From Gyromitra esculenta (Eukaryota > Ascomycota > Pezizomycetes > Pezizales > Discinaceae), in the NCBI GenBank assembly GCA_038503075.1, contig JBCAML010000011.1, forward strand, positions 1,550,001 through 1,614,000: a stretch of DNA of 64,000 nt, in the 5' to 3' direction. Position 1 is the first letter of the stretch, and every line of letters starts with the position of its first letter. The translations under genes and the position numbers were made by a program. This document shows, piece by piece, positions 21,524 to 30,544 of this stretch. The notes beneath the pieces are model-generated. The model saw nothing but the letters and a program-made list of their open reading frames with translations, did not search any database and was not told the DNA's origin.

Positions 21524-22387
21524 ATAGGTAAATTCGACCCGTTGCAACAGAGAAATGAATGCGTGTCCGCCATTGCAGGAAAGCGAAGGCTTTTCTTGTC
21601 CTAGTGACTTAAAATTTCCTTGCAGTGGGTCGATTGTAGAATTTTACTTTCTAAGTTGAATTTGAAATCTTGGTGTCTGGAGTAGGTATTCGCTGGTTGT
21701 AATTGAGCCTCAACATCTATTCGGCCAGTCGGAAAGCAAATCTCACCCTGTAAAATAGTCTCGGCACGGTTCTTTTCAATGTTTGGTATTTACTAACGCA
21801 CGTAGGTAGTATCCTTTCCTTGCCCCCTCCTTCGCCCTCCTTCGCCCTCTTCTTTTTTTATCTTGACAGATATTGAGTTATCCCGCCAAGTCGAAGAGGG
21901 CAATCCAATCACTAATTCTACTGCTATAAGAAATCTCACTTCACTGCCTTTATCTTTGGAGCGCCCGCACGTAAATATTTCCTCGGTAAGTATATTTCTA
22001 AACTGACGCGGAAACGGCGTTTTTTTTATCTTGCTAATGATATCTTGCTTCTTTAGAAGCAGCAAGCACATCGTACCTAATAAATTAACGTTAATCCTTG
22101 GCGTTGAACCCGATCAGGGCCCAAAATCCTAAACAAGCAGCAACTGCCGACATATTGTTTTCGAAGGATTAAGAGTTCCTTCCTTTGAAGCCTGTGAGAG
22201 AATAAAACGGGTGAGAATTTACAATTTACGGGGCTTTATAGATCGCTACTAATCTCCCGCTCCGCTTTCTCGGACCTTTAGCTTACTGCCCTCCAAATAT
22301 TGCTCTAAGAAGTAACGAAGTTCTCTAGTTTGTCTTCTCTGAATTTTTCCTAACACGTATCTGGCTGATGGAATTCTAGCCACAACG

Positions 22388-23873
22388 ATGCCAAAAGTCA
22401 ATAAGAAAATAGACTATTTGAAATGCCACCAGTGCAGAAACGACCGACAGAAGGTATTACAAGAAGCTCTAGCAGCTGAAGTCTGTAATGGTTTATTAAT
22501 TTTAAAATGAGTTGTAGTGTCTGCCTAAGGTACGGAAATGGTCGGAACAGCGATGCGAACGATGCGAGAAATACAATTATCGATGTTCTGAAAACTACAC
22601 AAAAAGTCAAGAGCTCGAGATTGATCGAAGAATCGCCAGTCTGCCCAACAATATGTTCAGCAATAAGCACATAGATCTTGCAAACATGGCCGGAACCGCT
22701 CTGAATATTCCAGTTAGTCCCAATGTGTTGCCTAGAGTGGCAACTACATGTAGCACATATAGTGACAGAACAGCAAGTCAATGGTATGTGCTTCCAATTT
22801 TTTTGGGGGGGACCATCACGCTCATATATTATATATCATTATATAGCACAGAAGAACTTGCTTATTTAAAGTGGTTATGGGACAGACTGGAACCGGCTGT
22901 CCAACTCATCGAGAATTTCAAAGAATTGTCCAATGAGTGCGACCGTTCGTTTGAGTTCGAACATCCTAAGCTATATAAAGCCTATAATTTCGTTGAACGG
23001 TTTAAGTGTATCTATAGATATGCCATTGTTGTCGCAGCGAATTTAGCGGTTGATAGCTCAGAAAACATTTCAGTCTCATCTATGGAAACGCTTGGCCAAT
23101 GGATACTTTCACATCACGAAGCATTTCAACCAAAGGGCCAATCCCGTGTATCATTTTTATCCAAACTAGTGGACTTCTACGAGGACAAAGGCGACTTCCT
23201 CGCTGCCCAGCAAAACCAAGAACGGCTCCTAGCAACCCTCACAGCGGATACCGAAGGCGGCCAGAAACCTAGTGAAACAACCGTAGCCATGCAAAGACTG
23301 GTCGAGCTATACAAAAAATCACAATTCAAACTGAAAGCAGTTGCTAGTAGACTGAGGTTAGATCTTGGGATGTGTTTGAGTGTGACTCCTTTGTTACACC
23401 AAATAGTCTCCCAGAAAAATGGTCTCTTGATTTCGGCCGTTCTCTCAAACCCCTTCGAGCTTGAGAGTAACCCGTTCTCCCCCGATATCCTCGGACAAAG
23501 TGTAGTTCATTACGCTGTAAAAATAGGTGGAATTGAAGGCTTAGAACCAGTCACTCGAAGAGCGAGATAAATAGAAGACCGAGACGGGCTGGGACAAACT
23601 GCTCTCCAGATGGCAGCAAAGGAAGGAAATATGGAAGCCGTAAAACTGCTGCTTTCCAGCTCGGCGGAAGTCAATGCTCCAGCAGGGTGCGAAGGGAGAA
23701 CAGCACTCCAAGCAGCGGCGGGAGGGGGGCATCTCGAAGTCGTGAAGCTGCTGCTCTCCAATCTAGTGGAAGTTGATCCTTGGAATAGTGATGGAGGAGA
23801 TGTGATTCGGGCTGCTGAAAATTATCCAGAAATGAAGCGCCTCTTACTCGCGCATTACCGAAGTAGATATTGA
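22388..23873 (+). pseudogene. Zn2Cys6-like plus ankyrin-repeat gene with in-frame stop
   Basis: Exons 22388-22453, 22518-22783 and 22847 onward. Using the acceptor at 22517 restores a full six-cysteine motif: CHQCRNDRQK joins CLPKVRKWSEQRCERCEKY, with the last Cys in YRCSEN. This resembles a Zn(2)-Cys(6)-like domain of fungal proteins that often carry ankyrin repeats. The middle (about residues 110-260) is helical and includes a TPR-like patch (LVDFYEDKGDFLAAQQNQER). The frame stops at TAA 23568-23570 (351 residues), inside what should be the first ankyrin repeat. The same frame then runs on for 100 codons to 23873 with two further repeats (GLGQTALQMAAKEGNMEAVK and GRTALQAAAGGGHLEVVKLL). So the gene is either truncated by a nonsense mutation or the stop is an error. 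The second intron (63 bp, GTATGT) has no stop and keeps frame. Confidence 0.75.
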
Positions 23874-24470
23874 TATCGATTAGTACCCATGCTTCTGATA
23901 TGGATATCCTGTTCCTATCATTATAGGAATATGTTGGGAAGAAAATTGATGTCCTTTTTCTTTCCCTACTTCTATTTACTTTGTTACATCTTTTCTGTGA
24001 ACTAATTACTGTCACCAACATTTTTCTAATTTATTACCAGTCTATGGTTAGGGCTGGGGAGCAGCCAAAACCCAAAAGGAGAAGCGCTCTAAAGTAAATG
24101 TAGTTATCATCTTATGGTTACCGCACTTCTGGGGCTGGGTATGTCCACCGATTGGAGATAGGTGATAGATTTATTAAACAGTCCCTACTTATTGCGATTA
24201 ATCATCGACCAATAGTGAGAAGGGAAATGTAACTATTGCCTTAATCAGGAGTAGCACGGTGAATTTTGTGATGATGACTGTCATAACTCTACATCTCAGG
24301 AAAGACTTCTAATAGAGCCCTGCTCACCCAACCCCTGATATCACAAAATAAATATTGCTGAGCCCTCGTCCTTTTTCTCAAAGTTGCGCACTCTCACTAT
24401 CCCAACCCTCTGACGGTTTGAAGCTAAGGCAAGGTTAAGGTCGGTTCTCCGGTTGCCGACCAATTAACTA
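23874..24470. other. Intergenic tract
   Basis: AT-rich spacer downstream of the ankyrin gene. No gene, RNA or repeat recognised. Confidence 0.4.
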
Positions 24471-24596
24471 CTTGTTAGCAGGCATACGAACCAGAAAACA
24501 CGGGGTGTGGCTTTGTGCGGTGCGGCATTAGGCACGGATTCTGTGGCATACAAAGCCACACCCCCATGTTTTCTGGTTCGTATGCCTGCTAACAAG
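24471..24596. mobile_element. Palindromic MITE, family A copy 1, TA-flanked
   Basis: A 126-bp near-perfect palindrome. Each arm reads CTTGTTAGCAGGCATACGAA, then CCAGAAAACA, then GTGTGGCTTTGT; only a short centre is unpaired. It is flanked on both sides by TA, as expected for a Tc1/mariner-type target duplication. The inner arm sequence is shared with copies at 56.8 and 57.5 kb. Confidence 0.85.
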
Positions 24597-24677
24597 TACT
24601 TTCAGCGACTGCATATCCGACTACAGCATGTCCATCTAACTGCGGCTTACCCGTCTTCAGCCCATCCGACTATGGTA

Positions 24678-24850
24678 CAGCCGAACCTTGATATAAAGAA
24701 CCTCGATATAATGGAAATTTGCAGTAACGGACGGAAACTGGATGCAACTTTGAGTTCCCAGCACCACCCAAAATTTGCTGTAAGGAAAAATTTGCTATAA
24801 CGAACGAATTCCCACGAATTATGCACGTCCCTTATAACAAGGCGTGACTA
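24678..24850. mobile_element. Pogo/Fot1-like MITE, copy 1 (173 bp), TA-flanked
   Basis: Ends CAGCCGAACCTTGATATAAA and the reverse complement of TAGTCACGCCTTGTTATAAG, flanked by TA. About 80-90% like the element at 49903-50075 in reverse orientation, and of identical length. The CAG...CTTGATATAA/CTTGTTATAA termini are typical of pogo-type Tc1/mariner elements in fungi. No transposase, so non-autonomous. Confidence 0.8.
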
Positions 24851-24995
24851 TATTCTGTCGGGCCAAAAACTAGAAAACAGGGGGAAAAAAGGAAACAACA
24901 CCGAATTGGCAATTGCTGCGTCATAAGCGTTGTCGGCGATCCCTCTATATATATAAGCGTAAGCCGGCAGCGAAGATTCCCACAACCACACATCA

Positions 24996-27014
24996 ATGGA
25001 TAAGGCATCAGAGCATTCATCTTCCAACGGTAGGGTTAGTGCCGTGAATAATTTAGGTGATCTAGAGGATGGTTTTGATGCCGAGTACGAGTGCAAGCTC
25101 GTGCGGAAGCTAGATAGACACATCATCCCCCTGGTTATGCTTCTCTATCTCTTGAGCTTTCTCGATCGGTACGGTACGTCCTGCAGAGAAACGATAAAAT
25201 ATTTTAATTAAACCATGTTAATGTTATATTTCTAGTGTCAACATCGGAAATGCAAGGCTATACGGTATGGAGGAAGACTTGGATTTGAAGGGAAATCAAT
25301 TCCAGGTTGCTGTGTCAATTTTATTTGTCACTTACCTAGTAAGTCCCTAGAATCTCTCGTATTATTGGAGTGCTAGTTGTTAATAGTGGTGTGATAGCTG
25401 TTTGAGATTCCAAGTAACTTGGTCTTGAAGAAATTTACTCCTAGACGATACAGTAAACGCCCACGCCTGCTGTTGCGCGCGTATTGGAACCCCTCACGCT
25501 AATACCCATTTCCCCACAGTCGCTACCATCACAGTAATTTGGGGCATTATCGCTACATGCACTGGCCTTGTACACTCCTATGGTTCTCTGCTCGCTTGCC
25601 GTCTACTTCTCGGCACTGTGGAAGCCGGTCTCTTCCCTGGTCTCACGATCTACCTGACCTTCTTCTATACCAAGAAGGAACTCGCTCTTCGAATTGGGTA
25701 TCTCTTCGTCTCAGCTGCTCTTGCAGGGGCGTGCGGTGGCCTACTGGCATATGCCATTGGACACTTGGATGGAGTCTCTGGAATGTCGGGTTGGAGATGG
25801 ATCTTGATCCTCGAAGGTATCCCCACTGCGATCTTAGGGGTCGTGACCTACTTCGTCCTCGCGGATAACGTGGAGACAGCAAATTACTTAACGAAGGAGG
25901 AAAAACAGTTCCTGGCTATGAGGAGGAGCCGCGAAGTATCACAGACTGCCAGCGCACAACAATTTCATTGGAAGGATGTAAAGTGCTGCTTTATGGATTG
26001 GAAGTGCTGGGCTTTGTGGGCGCTCTTGCCTCGCCGACTTATGGTGTCTTTGGACTGTACTAACCGGGTTATACAGTTCGTTCGCGCAATTTGGAATTGA
26101 TACGATGCTTTATGGTAGGACCCGCGCTGCGATGAGGAGGAATAGGGGTCATCTGACAAGCTATGAAATATTAGGCTTCAGCACTTTCCTCCCAACAATC
26201 ATCAAGGCTATCGGCAGCTGGAGCAATCCTCAAGTCCAGGCACTTACAATTCCTTGCTACGCACTCGGTGCAATCACGTATCTCATCGTAGCCCATTTCT
26301 CTGATAAACATGAGAAGCGCGGACTATACACTGTCACCTTTGCCGCGATTTCAATCGTTGGATACGGTATTCTCCTGGCGGACGCTTCTAGCGGGGTACA
26401 CTACTTCGGATGCTTCTTGGTTGCGATGGGATTGTACGTTGCTGTTGGCTTGCCGCTAGCTTGGCTGCCGAACAATTGCCCACGGTACGGTAAGAGAGCA
26501 GCGGCATCTGGCTTCCAGTTAACCGTTGGAAATGCCAGTGGAATTATGGCGCCCTTCGTAAGTTTTCCCCCGAGGTTTATTTGGAACACGACTAACCTAG
26601 TTGGCGCAGATCTACGTTTCTAACGAGAGCCCAAGGTAAACCCAATCCCTTATCCTAGAATAGACGGTAGATTCTAATATTCATATGCAGGTACATTAAA
26701 GGTCATGCGGTTTCACTGTCTATGGTTGGATTTGCCGGGTTAATTTACGCTTTCATGTGGGCAAGTCACAGCTGCCACTGCCGAGTCCGAAATCTCTAGA
26801 CTGGGTGCTAACAAAAACCCGTGGTAGTATTGGTTTTCGATGCTGAATGCACGCCGTGAGCGGGGGGAAGAGGATTATAGAATCGAAGGATTAAGCGAGG
26901 ACGAAATCGCAGAGCTAGGCGATGAGTCGTATGTCTTCATTTTGAACCTTCTCCTTGTTATCATCCCCAGATACTAATTGAGATTCCAGGCCGAGATTTA
27001 AGTATACTATATAA
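24996..27014 (+). CDS. MFS transporter, Dal5/allantoate-permease (ACS) family, ten exons
   Basis: Plasma-membrane major facilitator of the anion:cation symporter group, to which yeast Dal5 (allantoate, ureidosuccinate) belongs; the substrate here is not known. Exons: 24996-25168, 25236-25338, 25398-25452, 25520-26015, 26077-26114, 26175-26557, 26610-26635, 26691-26760, 26828-26928, 26990-27014. All phases close, giving 489 residues. Landmarks: PLVMLLYLLSFLDRVNIGNA (TM1 and the family DRVNIGNA motif), RLLLGTVEAGLFPGLTIYLT, SFAQFGIDTMLYGFSTFLPT, LAWLPNNCPRYGKRAAA, and YIKGHAVSLS. The end is PRFKYTI. The intron at 26761-26827 begins GCAAGT, a GC-AG intron. The family is large, so allantoate is only one candidate substrate, made slightly more attractive by allantoinase about 20 kb away. 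Confidence 0.95.
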
Positions 27015-27420
27015 AACAATACCTATTTGAGGATAGTAATAGTATTTTTTTTTTTTTCTGCAATATACCCTACGTATATCGTCGCTACTTCAAGAGTGGT
27101 GGATGTAGCACGATAAAGAATAAAATGGCTACCTAAATTAACGAACGAAATATTCGAGAAATAAAACAAGCTATATACACTGAACTAAATCTAAAGCAGG
27201 CCCTAAAATGTCAGAGCGCAGCAGATGCCTTGACGAGGCGAGTTATGAGCAGCACGTTTTGCCGACAACAGTACATTTAAATTTACCCTAGCACACTAAA
27301 GCTCGATCGAAAACTCAGCTCAATTTACAACTTTGCTATTCACAAAGCCACATCGATGAACTGCGACCTCCTCCATCCCGCACCTTCTTTTAAACCCTAT
27401 CATTTCCTCCTCTGTCCATC
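27015..27420. other. Spacer between MFS and DUF218 genes
   Basis: Contains a T12 run at about 27045 just after the MFS stop, and the presumed promoter of the DUF218 gene. No gene. Confidence 0.4.
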
Positions 27421-28528
27421 ATGTCTTCCCGCTTGATATTCCTCCTAACCCTCCTCTCGTGTCTCCAAGATGTCACGTATGCCCTTCCCCGCGCAATTCC
27501 CATGCATTACGTTGAAAAACCAGATACTTTTAGTTCTAGCTTCTACAAGAGCCCCGCAGAAGATTTCCCTTTAAGGGAAGGACAGGAAAACCTCGTGATC
27601 GTAGCCTGCCACGGCATCTGGAAAGGCGGGCCAACGCTCGGTGAGAGCGACGATGAATGGACGCTTGAGCCTTATCAACGGGGCTGGAATGAAACTTTAC
27701 TGTGGATCCAGCATATCGAGACTGGTGTGGAGATTGTAAAAAACCATAACGGAACCGCAGTATTGATGTTTAGCGGCGGTGAAACAAGGCCTCACGGGGG
27801 CGCAAGAACCGAGTCTCAGAGCTATTGGGTACGAAATACGATTTCTTCACCCTCTACGATCCTTTTTCTTCCACTATCAATTATGACGTTTCGGGTAGCT
27901 GCCGGAGTTATACCATAAAGCACGTGTAAGTAACAAGCCAAACAGACACTAGCAGACACCCGTGGCCTCCTCACCCCCGAAATAGCCTCCCTAGCTACCA
28001 CCGAGAACTACGCCAAAGACTCCCTCGAGAACATCCTCTTCTCCATCTGCCGCTTCCGCGAATTCACCGGCAACTATCCACGCACCATTACCGTCGTTGG
28101 CTACGATTTCAAGTCCAAGCGCTTTAGCCACGTGCACCGCGAAGCCCTGCGATTCCCGATCGAAAAGTTCATGTACATTGGACTCGACTCAACCACCGCC
28201 GAGGAAGAGAAGATCGCTGAGATGATGGGGTTTGAGTTAAGCCATAGTTTAAAGCCATTCGAAAGAGATCCGTATGCGTGCTTTGAACCTGTGCTGGTAG
28301 AGAAAAAGAACGGAAGGAATCCGGGACGAAGAATGCATGCTTATGAACAGTATGTTATATGCTCTATCCTCTTGCCCTTGTGTTTAATGAAAATAATTTG
28401 GAGAAGCTGATAAGTTACGCAGTACTTGTCCGGATTTGAAGGACTTATTCAACTGGTGTGGATTGGATCCGAATTCGGGTGAAGTGCATTACTATCCCGG
28501 AAAGCTACCATGGACAGATGGTTTTTAA
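27421..28528 (+). CDS. DUF218/YdcF-like secreted protein, one-base frameshift in exon 1
   Basis: Starts with a signal peptide (SRLIFLLTLLSCLQDVTYA, cleavage near residue 21). Conserved core: LVIVACHGIWKGG, LMFSGGETRPHGGARTESQS, then after an intron DTRGLLTPEIASLATTENYA, SICRFREFTG and TVVGYDFKSKRFSH. The last exon gives CPDLKDLFNWCGLDP and YYPGKLPWTDGF. This order fits fungal DUF218-domain proteins. Exons: 27421-27894, 27953-28349, 28423-28528. Exon 1 is one base short of the phase needed, and the frame switches at about 27833-27836 in CGAAATACG. Adding one A there would give VRKYDFFTLYD in frame up to the donor. So this is a recent one-base deletion or a sequence error in a short A run. Function of the family is unclear. 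Confidence 0.8.
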
Positions 28529-29044
28529 TCGGGTTGCATTTTCTAGTGAGAGTTTTGGTTTTGGTTCAGGTAACTAAAAAGTACAAAATACATGCGAAGC
28601 TCGAAAATATTTCCCGAGTGATGGTCTATGATGCCGTCTGGTATACCCTTGGCCATGAGACATCAAGTCCTCGTTGCTGTGTAAAGTCACACAAAAATCT
28701 AGCAGACCATAGGAGTTCGCGAGCAAGGATACTAAGAGCTCGGGGGAAAATCAAGAATAAAGGACAAGTCCGGAAAATCTAGCATTGAGAATTTACCCTT
28801 CCAAAACCCAAATGTACCAATACCGATAGAAACTTTATGCAAAACAAAGCAAATAATCCAGAAAGAAAGAAAACAATAAATGGAAAAAATGTCACCAACG
28901 CTCCCTTTGGATGCATCTACTATACACAGTAGCCATCAAACGCCAATAAACCCAAACACAAAGAAATCACCATGAACAGCTCTCTGGCAATAATAAAATG
29001 GGCTTTGTGAGCGAAAAAAAAAAGTTCTGTCCTGTATCCGAGAA
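28529..29044. other. Convergent 3' spacer
   Basis: Lies between the 3' ends of the DUF218 gene (+) and SYS1 (-). A-rich tracts near 28855 and 29010 fit 3' processing signals. The open frame at 28510-28782 overlaps the DUF218 3' end and is not protein-like. Confidence 0.4.
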
Positions 29045-29686
29045 TTAAACCTCCCGGTCGCCCTTCATCTGAACCATCTCATAGTTGCCCCCACCATCCT
29101 CAGCGCCCCTTGTAACATTACTGCTGCTACCCTCGCCAACACCTCTAGTGCCTCCCCCGTTCCCACCGAAAGGAATAGGTCGTAGCTCCCTCCACCGACA
29201 TGCCCAGTTCCCCACGAATATCATCAGAGTCGCAGAAGTCGCCTGAAGCCCCCACCAAAGCCACGACCTCGGAATTTCGTGGTCATAGAGCGAGATGATA
29301 ATCAGATGCAGGAAATGTAGCGTAAGTGAGAAATCCAGGACAAGCTTCGAGCGCGCGTGAATAAGAACCTGTGCGATCACCCTAAGCGCGAAACATCAGC
29401 ATCTATACGGCGCGAAAGGGGTTAGAGCGCAAGTTTACATGAACAAGCTACAAAGCAGCCATACAATCCCCAGTGTCCACCCCACCGCATTATCGGCCTG
29501 AATACTCTGAGATGAGAAAACCAGACTTAGGGAAAACGAGTGGCCTGCGACGAGGGCGCTGAACAAGATCAACGCGGTGGCGGTGATATAGTATATTCCC
29601 TGCAGCAAGAGGATCTGCAAAAAGGTCTGAAGAGGTTGAAAGGAGTTGGCGGCGGGACGGCGAATACGTCGAGGTCGTTTGGGCAT
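29045..29686 (-). CDS. SYS1: SYS1-family integral Golgi membrane protein
   Basis: Sys1 recruits the Arl3/ARFRP1 GTPase to trans-Golgi membranes and is needed for vesicle traffic. Two exons, 29686-29439 and 29381-29045, are joined over a 57-bp intron and give 194 residues, close to the usual size. Four hydrophobic segments follow the family order: QILLLQGIYYITATALILFS, AVGWTLGIVWLLCSLF, LDFSLTLHFLHLIIISLY and LWWGLQATSATLMIFVGNWA. Family landmarks are HARSKLVLDF, SWLWWGLQA and CRWRELRPIPFGG. The N-terminus MPKRPRRIRRP is basic; the last 35 residues are Gly/Asn/Glu-rich and variable. Divergent from COA6 with 426 bp between the starts. Confidence 0.93.
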
Positions 29687-30112
29687 GTAGTGTCTTTTTG
29701 GGGTGGAGCGTGTCTCCGTGAAACGAAACGGGAGGTTTGTAGTTGGTTTGATGAGCTGGGATGGGATGATGAACCTTTTTGGCTGGGGCGAGGTGGTGTC
29801 TGGTCTGACAGCTTTCCCGATTCAACTCTCCACATGGACCACACACCACTGCCCCTGCAGATCTTTGGGGTGGGAAAGCAAATATGCATCAATAGATCTT
29901 GCAGCCCTACGAGAACCTTGCTTTAAGCTTGTTATCTTAATAGTGAACCTATGTTATAACTTTTATACATTTTATACATTTCCTCATCACATCCGAACCT
30001 CCACCTGCATGAGGGACGTCATGAGGCAAAGATGTTCTCCAACAGTCATCCACAACCAAAACCCACCAAACAAGCTCCCCCATAAACTCCTCAACCACCA
30101 CGAAAAGGCATA

Positions 30113-30544
30113 ATGGGTTGGTTCGGATCTGCGTCTGCATCTTCGTCTGCATCTTCTGCCGAGGGCATAGCTCCCAACAGATCACAACGGGCCCGCTGTT
30201 GGGAAGCCCGGGATAGCTTCTTCCAATGTCTTGATCGCAACAACATTCTCGATTCGATCAAAGAAGCTCCCGCAGCTCACTCAAAGTGTGGTACACAAGA
30301 AGCATCGTTCGAGAAAGAGTGCGTCGGGAGCTGGGTATGCTCAACCTCCTTAGCTCCATTTAGTCGTAATTGTTTGGTACCAGAAACGCTTGCTGATCAA
30401 ATTCCCATCGCGAAGGTCGAGTATTTTAAGAAACGAAGAGTCATGGAACACAACCGCGATGCAATGCTCAAGAAACTTGAAACGGAAGGTGCACAGCCCA
30501 TCCCGCTGCCGAATCCCGTTGGGCAGGCTCAGAAGGAACCTTGA
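30113..30544 (+). CDS. COA6: Cytochrome c oxidase assembly factor COA6
   Basis: Twin-cysteine protein of the mitochondrial intermembrane space that helps assemble the copper sites of complex IV. The CHCH fold is visible as CWEARDSFFQC (CX9C) followed by CGTQEASFEKEC (CX10C), the pattern special to COA6. The frame is open through 143 codons, but a likely intron lies at 30335-30415 (81 bp, GTATGC to AAG). Splicing gives GSW followed by VEYFKKRRVMEH, as in homologues, and a 116-residue protein. The N-terminus is a Ser/Ala-rich stretch after MGWFGS. The intron is a multiple of three without stops, so retention would keep frame. Shares its upstream region with SYS1. Confidence 0.92.
   Translation: MGWFGSASASSSASSAEGIAPNRSQRARCWEARDSFFQCLDRNNILDSIKEAPAAHSKCGTQEASFEKECVGSWVCSTSLAPFSRNCLVPETLADQIPIAKVEYFKKRRVMEHNRDAMLKKLETEGAQPIPLPNPVGQAQKEP

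Larger units (their letters stand above)
20731..22387. other. Intergenic tract rich in repeats
   Basis: Between the orphan membrane-protein gene and the Zn2Cys6-like/ankyrin gene (divergent). Contains the minisatellite and a MITE-like element listed separately. A pyrimidine-rich CCCTCCTTCG repeat is at about 21824-21850. No gene was supported; a 92-codon frame at 21793-22071 lacks motifs. Confidence 0.45.

Noticed and set aside
24507..24800. 97-codon frame
   Set aside because: Lies within two adjacent MITEs; not a gene.
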